From Pseudomonadota bacterium (lineage in GTDB: Bacteria > Pseudomonadota > Alphaproteobacteria > Micropepsales > Micropepsaceae), in contig JACQDN010000036.1 in the NCBI GenBank assembly GCA_016201105.1, forward strand, positions 1-64,000: a stretch of DNA of 64,000 nt, read 5' to 3'. How positions within the stretch are numbered: the first letter of the stretch is position 1; every line of letters begins with the position of its first letter. Under the pieces are notes generated by a model. It searched no databases. It had not been told where the DNA came from and was given only the letters and a program-made list of their open reading frames with translations. The position numbers and the translations under genes were made by a program. Positions 37,638-48,848 of the stretch are shown here, one piece after another.

Positions 37638-38579
37638 ATGGAACTTCGCAACGTTGGAAAATCGAGCCTCAAGGTCTCGCTGGTCGGCCTGGGCTGTAAC
37701 AATTTCGGGGTGCTGGATATCGAGACCTCACGAAAGGTCGTGCACCGCGCCCTCGATCTCGGGGTCACCTTGTTCGATACCGCCGATGTCTATGGCAACC
37801 GCGGCGGTTCGGAAGAGCAGCTGGGCGCTATTCTGGGCCCGCGCCGCAAGGATATCGTGCTGGCCACCAAGTTCGGCATGCCGATGGATGATGCCGGCCT
37901 CAAGCGCGGCGCTTCGCGCAGCTATATTCTCGAAGCGGTCGAAGCGAGCTTGAAGCGGCTCAAGACCGACCACATTGATCTCTATCAGCTGCATCAACCC
38001 GATCCGAAAACGCCGATCGAAGAGACGCTCGGCGCGCTGAACGACTTGGTGAAGCAAGGTAAGGTGCGCACCATCGGCTGCTCCAATATGCCCGCTTGGC
38101 AGATCGTCGAGGCTGAGTGGACCGCGCGCACCAAGAACTATGCCCCGTTCGTATCGGCACAGGACGAATACAGTCTCGTTTTCCGCGGGATCGAGCGGGA
38201 GCTGATCCCGGCATTGGACTCCTATGGTCTCGGACTGCTGCCCTATTTTCCGCTCGCCAGCGGCTTGCTCACCGGCAAATACAAGCACGGCGCCGAAATC
38301 CCGGCGGGCACGCGCATGTCCATCATGAAGCGCCTGGCCGATCGCTATATGACGGACGCGAACTGGGCGATTGTGCAGAAACTCGAAAAATTCTGTTCCG
38401 AACGCGGCCACACACTGCTGGAGCTGGCCTTCAGCTGGCTCGCCTCAAACAAAGTTCTCTCCAGTGTCATCGCCGGCGCCACCAAGCCCGAGCAGATCGA
38501 ACAGAATGTGAAAGCAGTGGACTGGAAACTCACGCCGGAGGATCTCGCCGAAGTCGACAGACTCACCCGGCGCGCGTGA
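37638..38579 (+). CDS. Aldo/keto reductase
   Basis: A 313-aa NADPH-dependent (beta/alpha)8 oxidoreductase. The catalytic Asp/Tyr are in TLFDTADVYGNRGGSEEQLG and the Lys in IVLATKFGMP. TDHIDLYQLHQPDPKTPIEE carries the catalytic His-equivalent region. The cofactor end is SSVIAGATKPEQIEQNV. It belongs to the YghZ/Tas-like AKR branch. Substrate unknown. Flanked by repeats on both sides. Confidence 0.92.
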   Translation: MELRNVGKSSLKVSLVGLGCNNFGVLDIETSRKVVHRALDLGVTLFDTADVYGNRGGSEEQLGAILGPRRKDIVLATKFGMPMDDAGLKRGASRSYILEAVEASLKRLKTDHIDLYQLHQPDPKTPIEETLGALNDLVKQGKVRTIGCSNMPAWQIVEAEWTARTKNYAPFVSAQDEYSLVFRGIERELIPALDSYGLGLLPYFPLASGLLTGKYKHGAEIPAGTRMSIMKRLADRYMTDANWAIVQKLEKFCSERGHTLLELAFSWLASNKVLSSVIAGATKPEQIEQNVKAVDWKLTPEDLAEVDRLTRRA

Positions 38580-38616
38580 ACTGCGCCTTGCTCTCCCTGC
38601 AGTTTAAAACAAAGCT

Positions 38617-38797
38617 GTCATCCCCGGCGAGCATCGTCCGCGCAGCGGACGATGCGAGGTCAAGGAGATCCAGGTCGTGACGATTGCGAGATCTGAAAAG
38701 GATTGCACAAAGCAGCTTCTCTTGACACCGCGTGCTTGGCGGGCACCTGGATCCCCTTGACCTCGCATTCGCTTTGCGAATGCTCGCCGGGAAAGAC
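38617..38797. repeat. Two inverted copies of a ~55-bp hairpin repeat
   Basis: The left copy (38617-38676) and the right copy (38743-38797, opposite orientation) share the modules CGGCGAGCAT, ATGCGAGGTCAAGG and GATCCAGGT. Each holds an internal hairpin whose stem differs in sequence but pairs (cgtccgcgcagcggacg on the left, tcgctttgcga on the right). Compensated stem changes indicate selection on structure or a mobile repeat. The pair sits between the convergent AKR and RND genes. Confidence 0.75.
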
Positions 38798-38825
38798 AAC
38801 GTTGTTCAGTGTTCAATGATACCTT

Positions 38826-41800
38826 CTACCCCGTGTATCCCTGCGCGGGGCCATGGCGGCGCGCACGCCGGTCGCGCAGGCGCTGGGCCATGCCGTCGAG
38901 ATAGATATAAATCACCGGCGTGATGTAGAGCGTCAGAAGCTGCGACAGCAGCAGCCCGCCGACGACCGCCAATCCCAGGGGTCTGCGCGATTCCGAGCCG
39001 GAGCCGAAACCGATGGCGATCGGCAACGTGCCCATCACGGCGGCCATGGTGGTCATCATGATGGGGCGGAAGCGAATGATCGCAGCTTCGTAGATCGCGA
39101 CATCGGCGGGCACGTTTTCGCTGCGCTGCCGGCTCAGCGCAAAATCGATCATCATGATCGCGTTCTTCTTCACGATGCCGATCAACATGATCATGCCCAC
39201 AAAAGCATAGAGGCTGAGCGGAATGCCGAACAGAAACAGAGTCAAAAGCGCGCCCACCGCAGCGGACGGCAGGCCCGAGAGGATCGTCAGCGGATGGATG
39301 AAGCTTTCGTAGAGGATGCCCAGAACGATGTAGACGACGAGAATCGCCGCCACGAGAAGAATGCCCATATTGCTCGTGGAGCTCTGGAAAGCTTGGGCTG
39401 TGCCCTGAAAGCTCTCCTGCACCGAGGCCGGCATGCCAACCTGCCGCTGCACGCGGTTGATGGCCGAAACAGCGTCGCTCAAAGCGTAACCCTGCGCCAG
39501 GTCGAATGACAGCGTCACCGAAGGAAGCTGACACAGATGGTTGACGCTGAGCGGCATTGTGGAACGTTCGATCTTGGTGACCGCGGTGAGCGGCACCAAG
39601 GTGCCGTCGGCAGCCGTCACATAGAGATGCGAAAGCGCCGTCGCGTCGGTTTGATACTCGGGCAGCAGTTCGAGGATGACCTGGTAGGTATCGGACGGCG
39701 CGTAGATGCGCGAGATCTGTTGTCCGCCGAAAGCCGATCCCAGGGCGGTTTCAATCGCTGTCGGTGTCACGCCGAGCGAGGCGGCACGGTCGCGATCGAT
39801 GGCGATATCGATGGCCGGGGTCGAGAGCTGAAGATCGGTCGCCACGTCCAAGAAACCCGGCGTGGTGCTCAGCGCATTCATCAAATTCGTCGACGCCGCC
39901 TGCAGCTCGGAGAGATTCAGATCCTGCAGGGTGTATTGATATTGCGACTTCGTCAGCATGCCGCCGATGCGGATCGCGGGCGGGTTCTGCATGTGCACGA
40001 CGATACCTGCGATCCCGGCGAGCTTCGGACGCAGTTCGCGAATGATTTCGTCCGACGATTTGTTGCGCTGGGCAAACGGTTTGAGCGAGATGAACATGCG
40101 CCCGCTGTTGACGCCGCTGCTGGCGCCGCCGGAGCCAACGCTCGACATGAAACCGTGGACATCGGGATCTTGTGCGACGATCGCGGCCGCTTGCTGTTGA
40201 TAGCGCACCATCTGCTCGAAGGACGTGCCGTTGGCGGCTTCGGTCGGTGCGAAGATCTGGCCGGTATCCTCGCTGGGGAGAAAATCCTGCGGCATGAGCT
40301 CGATCAGCACGATCGTCGCGACAATGCTGCCGGCAAAGACGAAAACGATGATAGATCGATTGGCCAGGCTCCAGCGTAGCGTGGAATCGTAAAAATCTTG
40401 CATCGTATGGAATGTCCGCTCGCTCCACTCGTAGAAACGGTTGTGACGAGCGCCGCTTTCCTTGCGCAGAATCCTGCTGCACAACATCGGCGTCAGCGTG
40501 ACCGATACGATGCCGGAGAACACGATGGCCAGAACGATGGTGACGGCGAATTCATGCAGCAAGCGGCCCATGATGCCGCCCATGAAAATCAGCGGAATGA
40601 ACACCGCCACCAACGAAGCGGTCATGGAAACAATCGTGAAACTGACTTCGCGCGCGCCCTTGAGCGATGCCTCGTAAGGCGCTTCACCGGCTTCGACGTG
40701 GCGCACGATGTTTTCGAGCATCACGATGGCGTCGTCCACCACGAAGCCGACGGAGAGCGTAAGCGCCATCAACGAGAGATTGTCGAGGCTGTAACCCAGA
40801 TAGGCCATGCCGGCGAACGTGCCGATCACGGCAATGGGAAGGGCGATCGAAGGAATGAAGGTGGCGGACAGAGTTCGCAGAAATACGAAAATCACCGCGA
40901 CGACGAGAAACGCAGCCAGCAGCAGCGTGATCTGAACATCGGCAACCGACGCGCGGATTGTTTGGCTGCGGTCGTAAAGGACGTTAAGCGTGACGGAGGC
41001 CGGCAGTTGGGCCATGAATCGCGGCAGCACGTTCTTGATCTCGTCCACCACTTCGATGGCGTTCGAGCCGGGCTGGCGCTGAATGGCGAGCACGATGGCG
41101 CGATGCCCGTTGTACCAGCTCGCGACGTACTTGTTTTCGACGCCGTCCTGCACGCGCGCGACGTCGCCGACGCGAACCGGCGCGCCGTTCTTGTAGGCGA
41201 TCACTTGTTGCTGAAATTGCGCGGCATCGCTCAGTTGTCCGCTGCTGTGCAGGACAACGGCCTGTTTCGGCCCGTTCAGCACGCCGGTGGGAATGTTGGG
41301 ATTGGCGGCGTTTGCCGCCGCGGCGATCTGATCGATGCCGATTCCGCGTGTAGCGAGTGCAGCAGGATCGGCTTGAATGCGCACCGCGAACTTCTGTGAG
41401 CCGTATACATTGACTAACGCCACGCCCTTTAGAGTGGAAAGCTGGCGTTCCAGAAGCGTTTCGGCATATTTGTCGACCTCTCGCAGCGGCAGCGACGTCG
41501 AACCCATCGCCAGATACATGATGGGCTGGTCCGACGGATTGACTTTGCGCATCGTGGGCGGCGTCGGCATCTGCGGCGGCAATTGCCGCGTGGCCGCCGA
41601 AATGGCCGACTGCACGTCCTGGGCCGCGCCGTCGAGATTGCGGTCGAGATCGAATTGAATCGTGATTTGGGTAGAGCCCTGCGTGCTTGACGAACTCATC
41701 GAGCCGACACCGGCAATGGTGGAAAACTGGCTCTCGAGCGGTGTCGCCACCGCCGACGCCATGGTTTCCGGATCCGCGCCGGGCAGCGAGGCAGAGACGA

Positions 41801-41936
41801 CGATGGTCGGAAAATCGACGTTGGGAAGTTCGCTGACGGGCAGTCCCGCATAGCCGAACAGGCCGAAGATCACCAGCGCCGCCATGAGCAACGTCGTTGT
41901 CACCGGCCTGAGAATGAACAGTTGGGAAAAGTTCAT
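38826..41936 (-). CDS. RND efflux transporter permease (MdtB/MdtC-like)
   Basis: A 1036-aa inner-membrane RND pump with 12 helices and two periplasmic loops. The N-terminus MNFSQLFILRPVTTTLLMAA is typical. The proton-relay pair is in LSVGFVVDDAIVMLENIVRH (TM4). PLESQFSTIAGVGSMSS and the AIGFGSGSESRRPLG C-terminal motif place it in the HAE1 drug-efflux family, MdtBC branch. It is coupled to the adaptor gene by a 4-bp ATGA overlap. No outer-membrane channel gene is adjacent, so it may use a TolC encoded elsewhere. Confidence 0.93.
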   Translation of the reverse strand: MNFSQLFILRPVTTTLLMAALVIFGLFGYAGLPVSELPNVDFPTIVVSASLPGADPETMASAVATPLESQFSTIAGVGSMSSSSTQGSTQITIQFDLDRNLDGAAQDVQSAISAATRQLPPQMPTPPTMRKVNPSDQPIMYLAMGSTSLPLREVDKYAETLLERQLSTLKGVALVNVYGSQKFAVRIQADPAALATRGIGIDQIAAAANAANPNIPTGVLNGPKQAVVLHSSGQLSDAAQFQQQVIAYKNGAPVRVGDVARVQDGVENKYVASWYNGHRAIVLAIQRQPGSNAIEVVDEIKNVLPRFMAQLPASVTLNVLYDRSQTIRASVADVQITLLLAAFLVVAVIFVFLRTLSATFIPSIALPIAVIGTFAGMAYLGYSLDNLSLMALTLSVGFVVDDAIVMLENIVRHVEAGEAPYEASLKGAREVSFTIVSMTASLVAVFIPLIFMGGIMGRLLHEFAVTIVLAIVFSGIVSVTLTPMLCSRILRKESGARHNRFYEWSERTFHTMQDFYDSTLRWSLANRSIIVFVFAGSIVATIVLIELMPQDFLPSEDTGQIFAPTEAANGTSFEQMVRYQQQAAAIVAQDPDVHGFMSSVGSGGASSGVNSGRMFISLKPFAQRNKSSDEIIRELRPKLAGIAGIVVHMQNPPAIRIGGMLTKSQYQYTLQDLNLSELQAASTNLMNALSTTPGFLDVATDLQLSTPAIDIAIDRDRAASLGVTPTAIETALGSAFGGQQISRIYAPSDTYQVILELLPEYQTDATALSHLYVTAADGTLVPLTAVTKIERSTMPLSVNHLCQLPSVTLSFDLAQGYALSDAVSAINRVQRQVGMPASVQESFQGTAQAFQSSTSNMGILLVAAILVVYIVLGILYESFIHPLTILSGLPSAAVGALLTLFLFGIPLSLYAFVGMIMLIGIVKKNAIMMIDFALSRQRSENVPADVAIYEAAIIRFRPIMMTTMAAVMGTLPIAIGFGSGSESRRPLGLAVVGGLLLSQLLTLYITPVIYIYLDGMAQRLRDRRARRHGPAQGYTG

Positions 41937-43153
41937 TGTTGCGCTGGGCGGTTGTTCCGGACGCGCGAGCCTTCGATGGCGACGGGCTTTCCGGGTTTCA
42001 CCAGAAGCTGGCCGTCGGTGATCACTTTGTCGTTGGGCCTCACTTCGCCTTCGATGGCTGTCGTCGCGCCGCTGTCGTAGAGAACGCTGACTGTCACCAT
42101 TTTCGCCGTGCCGTCGCGTGTGACGACATAGACGTAATTGCCGTTCGGTCCGACGTTGACGGCTTCGTGCGGCACGACGATGGCGTCGGCGATGCGTTCG
42201 AGTCCGACGGAAACGTCCAGCAGCTGACCGGGCACGAAGCGATTGTCGGCGTTGTCGAACGTCGCGCGCAATTCGATGGTGCCGGTCTTGGCGTCCACTG
42301 CGTTGCTGACGAAATCCACGGGCGTAAGCACGCGCGTCTGCGGCGCGCCGTGCGCTTCGATCGCTGCCTTGAGTTCGCCTGAGCGCTGCTGGTTTTGGAT
42401 GCGCGGCAGATCGGCTTGGGGCAGAAAGAACGAGACTTTGACGGGTTGTATCTGGGTGATGACGACGAGTGGATTGACGTCGTTCGCCTTCACCAGATTG
42501 CCCGGTTGAAGCAAGATCGGTCCGGTCTTGCCGTCGATCGGCGAACGGATTGTGGCGTATTGCAGATTGAGCTTCGCCAGATCGACGGCACCCTTGTCCG
42601 CGACAACCGCCGCTGCCAGGGCCTGAGCGTTGGCCTTGGTCTGATCTCGCTGGGAAGCCGACACCGCGCCCTGCTTGGCCAGCTGCGCATAGCGCACGGC
42701 ATCGCGCTGGGCGCTGACCAACAGCGCGCGGTCGCGCGCCAGCTGGCCTTGCGTTTGATCGAGCGCCGCCACGAAGGGCTTGGGATCTAGGACAAAGAGC
42801 ACATCGTCCTTGTGAACGACCTGGCCTTCCTGGAAGGCGGCTGAGAGGATCTGGCCTTCGACGCGCGCGGTGACCTGGACTGTCGCGTTGGCGAGGACAG
42901 TGCCAATGGTGTGCTCGAGGACTTCCACGCTCTTGGTCTGTGCCAGCGCGATTCTCACTGGCGCTGGCGGCGATTCGGGCTTACCGGAGCCGAAGAAAAG
43001 GACAGTGAAGCGCCAGCCAAGCAGCAGGGCCAGGACAATGCCCGCAATCGCCAGGCCCAGGCGCCAGGTAGGTTTTATTTCCCATACGGAGAACGAGGGC
43101 CGTTCGTCCAGCGCGATCCGTTCCTTGAAGGCTTGAGGGAGCCAATTCTGCAT
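41933..43153 (-). CDS. RND efflux periplasmic adaptor (membrane fusion protein)
   Basis: A 406-aa adaptor (MdtA-like). It has an N-terminal helix (LGLAIAGIVLALLLGWRFTV), a biotinyl-lipoyl half motif (VTARVEGQILSAAFQEGQVV), an alpha-hairpin rich in Ala/Gln (about 120-180) and a beta-barrel domain with TIRSPIDGKTGPILLQPGNL. I start at ATG 43153; a TTG two codons upstream is possible. It is first in the two-gene operon. The 389 bp between this gene and typA (43154-43542) hold two divergent promoters, presumably, but nothing else I can identify. Confidence 0.92.
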   Translation of the reverse strand: MQNWLPQAFKERIALDERPSFSVWEIKPTWRLGLAIAGIVLALLLGWRFTVLFFGSGKPESPPAPVRIALAQTKSVEVLEHTIGTVLANATVQVTARVEGQILSAAFQEGQVVHKDDVLFVLDPKPFVAALDQTQGQLARDRALLVSAQRDAVRYAQLAKQGAVSASQRDQTKANAQALAAAVVADKGAVDLAKLNLQYATIRSPIDGKTGPILLQPGNLVKANDVNPLVVITQIQPVKVSFFLPQADLPRIQNQQRSGELKAAIEAHGAPQTRVLTPVDFVSNAVDAKTGTIELRATFDNADNRFVPGQLLDVSVGLERIADAIVVPHEAVNVGPNGNYVYVVTRDGTAKMVTVSVLYDSGATTAIEGEVRPNDKVITDGQLLVKPGKPVAIEGSRVRNNRPAQQ

Positions 43154-43542
43154 CGTCAACCTGGACGGTCCTTAAGTACCGCCACAGCCCAATCCGGTTG
43201 GCCGTGAACGTTTGAGCGGCGGGCCGGCGGATCCCCGCCTACGCCTGCCGATCTGGATGCTCCCGGCGGTTTTCCTAGCATGGTCATGGGAAAATGCGAG
43301 CCTCGGACGGACGACTGCGGCACCGCGTCTGTCACATAGAGCGCGATCCGGCGAAGTGGGGTCCGTAGCGACAGCGTGCGGACGTTCGCCCCAAGATCGC
43401 GCGCAATTCAAGGATCTCCGATGTTGCAACAAGGTTAATTAAGATCGTCCCACGCGGGTCTCTGTGGCCCTCCCGGGCAGTTTGCCGCCGTACCCTCGCC
43501 CGTCTATAAGCCCGCCTCCTCAAGCCCCCCGCGGACACAAGT

Positions 43543-45369
<1,827 letters not shown>

Positions 45370-45399
45370 GGAATTCGAACTGGACTTATCCGCTTTACG

Positions 45400-45460
45400 T
45401 CATGGCCGCCCTTGTGGCGGCCACCCATGATCTCGATGTACACGGGTGTTCATGGGTGAC
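45400..45460. repeat. Two adjacent hairpins between typA and the SDR gene
   Basis: The first stem is tggccgcc / ggcggcca (45403-45423, loop cttgt). The second is cccatga / tcatggg, spanning 45425-45456. They may terminate typA and the convergent SDR gene. The catggccg...cggccacccatg outline resembles a dispersed alphaproteobacterial repeat. Confidence 0.5.
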
Positions 45461-45504
45461 CGGGACCATGACGATTGGATGCGGGTGACTCAATAAGATT
45501 CACT

Positions 45505-46353
45505 CTACGGTTTCCGCAACCCCAATCGCCCGGCTACGATGTTGTCGACCATGCGCTTGGGCAGGGTGTTGACCATCCAGTTTTGAAACGGGTCCGGCGT
45601 CACGGTGTAACGCGTCTTCGGCTTGGCGATTGTGAGCGCCTTGTGCACGGCTTCGCCCAATTTTTCCGGCGCAAATCCTTTGCGGCCGTTCGAGATCATG
45701 AACTCCTTCACCTTGTCGAGCGCGCCGGCATAGACGGTGTTGGCGTAGCGCGACACGTCCATCGAATCCGCCTTGTCCCAGATTGGCGTCGCTACCGCGC
45801 CCGGGGCCACGACGATCACATCGATCCCGAACACCATCAGTTCGCGCCGCAGGCTTTCGGAGAACCCTTCCAGTCCGAATTTCGATGTGTTGTAAGGTCC
45901 GACAAAGGGTGACGCATTCTTTCCGCCTACCGAAGAAATCATCACGATTCGCCCCGGCGCACCTTTGCGCGTGGTGTCCGAGCCAAGCAGCGGCGCGAAG
46001 GCTTGCGTGACGATGAGCTGGCCCGTGAGATTGACCTCGAGCTGATTCTTGAATTCGTCGACGTCGAGATAGAGCAGCGGACCGGGCACGGCGATGCCGG
46101 CGTTGTTGACGAGGCCCGCCAGCGTTTCGCTGCCGAGGGCCGCCGCCACCTGGCGGGCGCCCGCACCGACCGCCGCGGCATCGGTTACGTCGAACAGAAG
46201 CGGGACGAAATTCGCGCCGAATTCCTTGGAGAGCCGCTCGGCGTCCTGTTGCTTGCGGACGCTGCCGAACACGCGGAAACCTTTGGCGATCAAAACCTTC
46301 GCGCAGCCCCAGCCGATGCCGGAGGACGCTCCTGTCACGACGACGCTTTTCAT
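45505..46353 (-). CDS. Short-chain dehydrogenase/reductase
   Basis: A 282-aa classical SDR. The NAD(P) site is VVTGASSGIGWGCAKVL, with the NNAG motif in GLVNNAGIAVPGPL. The catalytic Ser-Tyr-Lys triad is in MISSVGGKNASPFVGPYNTSK. The product resembles short-chain reductases of steroids or retinoids, but the substrate cannot be read. Divergent from the IMPase gene. Confidence 0.9.
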   Translation of the reverse strand: MKSVVVTGASSGIGWGCAKVLIAKGFRVFGSVRKQQDAERLSKEFGANFVPLLFDVTDAAAVGAGARQVAAALGSETLAGLVNNAGIAVPGPLLYLDVDEFKNQLEVNLTGQLIVTQAFAPLLGSDTTRKGAPGRIVMISSVGGKNASPFVGPYNTSKFGLEGFSESLRRELMVFGIDVIVVAPGAVATPIWDKADSMDVSRYANTVYAGALDKVKEFMISNGRKGFAPEKLGEAVHKALTIAKPKTRYTVTPDPFQNWMVNTLPKRMVDNIVAGRLGLRKP

Positions 46354-46403
46354 TCTTCATCCCTTCGCGTATTCCGTTTGACGATACCGGGGATGAGACC
46401 TGC

Positions 46404-47216
46404 GTGACCAGCCGCGAGATCGACGCCGCCACCATCGCCTTCGCGCATAGGCTTGCTGACACGGCGGGCGCCGTGATCCGCCCGTATTTCCGCCAGCGCA
46501 TCGATGTGGCCGACAAAAAGCCCGTCGTGGCAGGCAAGACGGTGTTTGACCCCGTGACCGCCGCCGACAGGGACGCAGAAGAAGCCATCCGCGCTCTCAT
46601 AGAGCGTGAGCGGCCCAACGACGGAATCCTGGGCGAGGAGTTCGGCGAGAAGAAAAGTGCGAGCGGCCGGCGCTGGGTGCTCGATCCGGTGGACGGCACG
46701 CGCAGCTTCATCGCTGGCCGTCACGAATGGGGCTCATTGATCGCCCTCGAAGAGGATGGACGCGCCGTTCTCGGGATCATCGATCAGCCCGTTCTGGGCG
46801 AGCGTTTCCTGGGTGTGAATGGCGAGTGCCGGTTTCGCGCGCGCGAGCGAGACGAGCTTGCCGTTCGTGTGCGCGAATGCTCGCGCCTTGAGGACGCGAT
46901 TCTTTGCGCCACGCATCCCGACGCGTTCTATGGCCCGGGCGAACGCGATGCCTTCCGCCGCGTGCAGAAGTGCGTGCGCATGACGCGCTGGGGTGGCGAT
47001 TGCTACATCTTCGGAGCCATGGCACTGGGCTTCGTCGATCTCATCGTGGAAACCGCGTTTCATCGTTGGGACGTCGCGGCCCTCATCCCCGTAATCGAAG
47101 GTGCCGGCGGTATCATCACCAATTGGCAGGGCGGCGATTGCAGCGAAGGCGGGCAGACGCTGGCTGCCGGAGATCGCAGGATCCATGCAGCGGCGCTGAA
47201 GGCTCTCGCAGGTTAG
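46404..47216 (+). CDS. Inositol monophosphatase family phosphatase (HisN-like)
   Basis: A 270-aa Mg-dependent phosphatase. Metal ligands are in ILGEEFGEK and WVLDPVDGTRSFIAG, with WDVAALIPVIEGAGGIITNW at the C-terminus. MTRWGGDCYIFGAMALGFVD is typical of the HisN-type histidinol-phosphatase branch. Start is GTG 46404. No other his gene is in the window, so histidinol phosphate as substrate is likely but inferred. Confidence 0.87.
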   Translation: MTSREIDAATIAFAHRLADTAGAVIRPYFRQRIDVADKKPVVAGKTVFDPVTAADRDAEEAIRALIERERPNDGILGEEFGEKKSASGRRWVLDPVDGTRSFIAGRHEWGSLIALEEDGRAVLGIIDQPVLGERFLGVNGECRFRARERDELAVRVRECSRLEDAILCATHPDAFYGPGERDAFRRVQKCVRMTRWGGDCYIFGAMALGFVDLIVETAFHRWDVAALIPVIEGAGGIITNWQGGDCSEGGQTLAAGDRRIHAAALKALAG

Positions 47217-47362
47217 CGCAGGTGTTTTACTTCTCCCTCGTGGAGAGGTGATTTCTCTATCTTTGGTCCCTTTGGCCACTCCTTCGTGACACACGCGAGT
47301 GTGTATTGGTGCATCGCATTGTCCTGCCATCATCGTGCCTGCACATCACCTTGGGGGACGCG

Positions 47363-47812
47363 ATGGGTTGGGCAGGGAAGGCAATTCTGATCGGTGGCTT
47401 GGTGGCGGGCACGCTCGATGTGGGCGCGGCATGCCTCATCACCGGACGCGATCCGATCTTCATTCTGCAGGTGATTGCGAGCGGTCTGCTCGGGCACAAT
47501 TCCTATGATGGCGGGCTGCAGTCGGCTGGGGTCGGCTTGCTGGCGCAATGGTTCATCTCGTTCGGCGCCGCGGCCGTCTATGTACTGGCGGGAATGGTGC
47601 TCCCGATCCTTCTCCGTATGCCGCTGCCCAGCGGCTTGGTGTTCGGTGCGGGAACCTATTTCGTCATGAACGCAATCGTCGTGCCGCTCTCCGCGGCTGG
47701 TCGCGGGCCCTGGCATTTCGCGCTGAAGAGCTTCGTTCCGAACATGATCGCGATGCTGGTCTATGGCGTGATCATTTCCTACATCGCGGCCTACTACGCG
47801 AAGCGGCGATAA
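47363..47812 (+). CDS. Conserved membrane protein, unknown function
   Basis: A 149-aa protein with four predicted helices (GKAILIGGLVAGTLDVGAAC, SFGAAAVYVLAGMVLPILL, GLVFGAGTYFVMNAIVVPL, MIAMLVYGVIISYIAAYYA). It resembles the common small alphaproteobacterial membrane proteins of the YagU-like/DUF1440 type, but I am not sure. Start is ATG 47363 after gggggacg. The gap upstream (47217-47362) holds a piece of the palindromic repeat (ccctcgtggagaggtg). Confidence 0.75.
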   Translation: MGWAGKAILIGGLVAGTLDVGAACLITGRDPIFILQVIASGLLGHNSYDGGLQSAGVGLLAQWFISFGAAAVYVLAGMVLPILLRMPLPSGLVFGAGTYFVMNAIVVPLSAAGRGPWHFALKSFVPNMIAMLVYGVIISYIAAYYAKRR

Positions 47813-47815
47813 CTC

Positions 47816-47948
47816 ACCCTCCCTTGGGAAGGTCGGAATTCGCGAAGCGAATTTCGGGGAGGATGTGGAAATAGATTCTCTTTCCTGATCCTCCCCGAAA
47901 AATTCACTCGCTCCGCTCCTGAATTTTTCGACCCTCCCAGGGGAGGGT
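47816..47948. repeat. Bipartite palindromic repeat overlapping the lipase gene 3' end
   Basis: Arms accctccct (47816) and ggggagggt (47948) enclose two inner stems (cgcgaagcg and ctcgctccgctcctgaa-type). Modules cggggaggat / atcctccccg match the element at 16056-16182. Its right third (47904-47948) encodes the last 15 residues and stop of the alpha/beta hydrolase. Confidence 0.75.
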
Positions 47949-48848
47949 CGATGCGACGAATTCGTCAAACGCCTTCCAAAACTGCTGGCGGATGGCATCC
48001 GCTTCCATCAGGATTTCGTGTTCGCTTTCGCGCAATTCGAGATAGGTGCCATGCGGCAGGCGCTTGACGAATTCACGCTCGGCCTGCGTATCCACGATGC
48101 GGTCCTGGCCGGCGCCGCAGATGAGGACCGGCGTGGGGATCGCTTCGGCGTAGCCCGGGGCCATCACGCGGTTCATGGAGGAGTACCCGGCCTCCAACCA
48201 GCCCCAGGTGGGACCGGCCAGGCGCAATTCCGGATGGCCGGTCACGAGCGCTTTGGCTCGCGCATAGCGCGCGCGGTCCGACGTGACGAGTTGATCGGAG
48301 AATTCCATTGTCAGCGGATCGCGTTTATCCATGCCGAGCACCCAGGCCGACTTTCGTCCCGTGCGTGCTTGCACAAAAGTCAGCGCTCGCGCGAACCAGG
48401 CAGGATAGCCGCGCGTTTGCGCGCGCAGCATCGGCGCGCTCAAGACCGCGGCTGCGAATTGCATGGGGCGATCATGCAGCGCGCGCAGCAGAATGTGTGC
48501 GCCCATGGAATGGGCAAGGGCCAGTGGCGGTTTCGCGCTCAACGGTTGGACGATCTGTTGCATGAAGGAGGTGAGATCGTCGTCATACTGCGCGAAATCG
48601 TCGATATGGGCTTTGAGCGGATTGGGAAGCAGTCGCGCCGATCCCCCCTGTCCGCGCCAGTCAAGCGCCGCCACGCTAAAGCCGCGGGCGCAGAGCTCGC
48701 CGATGACTTCCTCATATTTTTCGATGAACTCGGTCTGCCCGGTCAGCAAAACGCAAACGCCGCGCCCCTGACCGCGAGAGCCATGCGTGAACACGGCTGT
48801 GCGCAGCCGAACTCCATCGGAAGCAATGATGTACCGCGACTCTTTCAT
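47904..48848 (-). CDS. Alpha/beta hydrolase (lysophospholipase / monoacylglycerol lipase-like)
   Basis: A 314-aa serine hydrolase. The nucleophile elbow is ALAHSMGAHILLRAL, after AALDWRGQGGSARLLPNPL. The acid and His lie in LICGAGQDRIVDTQAERE and LRESEHEILMEAD. The C-terminal STLPWEGRKIQERSE comes from the palindromic repeat, so the ancestral stop was probably lost. Start is ATG 48848, sharing a 4-bp overlap with the MFS gene upstream. Substrate is probably a lysolipid or monoglyceride. Confidence 0.87.
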   Translation of the reverse strand: MKESRYIIASDGVRLRTAVFTHGSRGQGRGVCVLLTGQTEFIEKYEEVIGELCARGFSVAALDWRGQGGSARLLPNPLKAHIDDFAQYDDDLTSFMQQIVQPLSAKPPLALAHSMGAHILLRALHDRPMQFAAAVLSAPMLRAQTRGYPAWFARALTFVQARTGRKSAWVLGMDKRDPLTMEFSDQLVTSDRARYARAKALVTGHPELRLAGPTWGWLEAGYSSMNRVMAPGYAEAIPTPVLICGAGQDRIVDTQAEREFVKRLPHGTYLELRESEHEILMEADAIRQQFWKAFDEFVASTLPWEGRKIQERSE

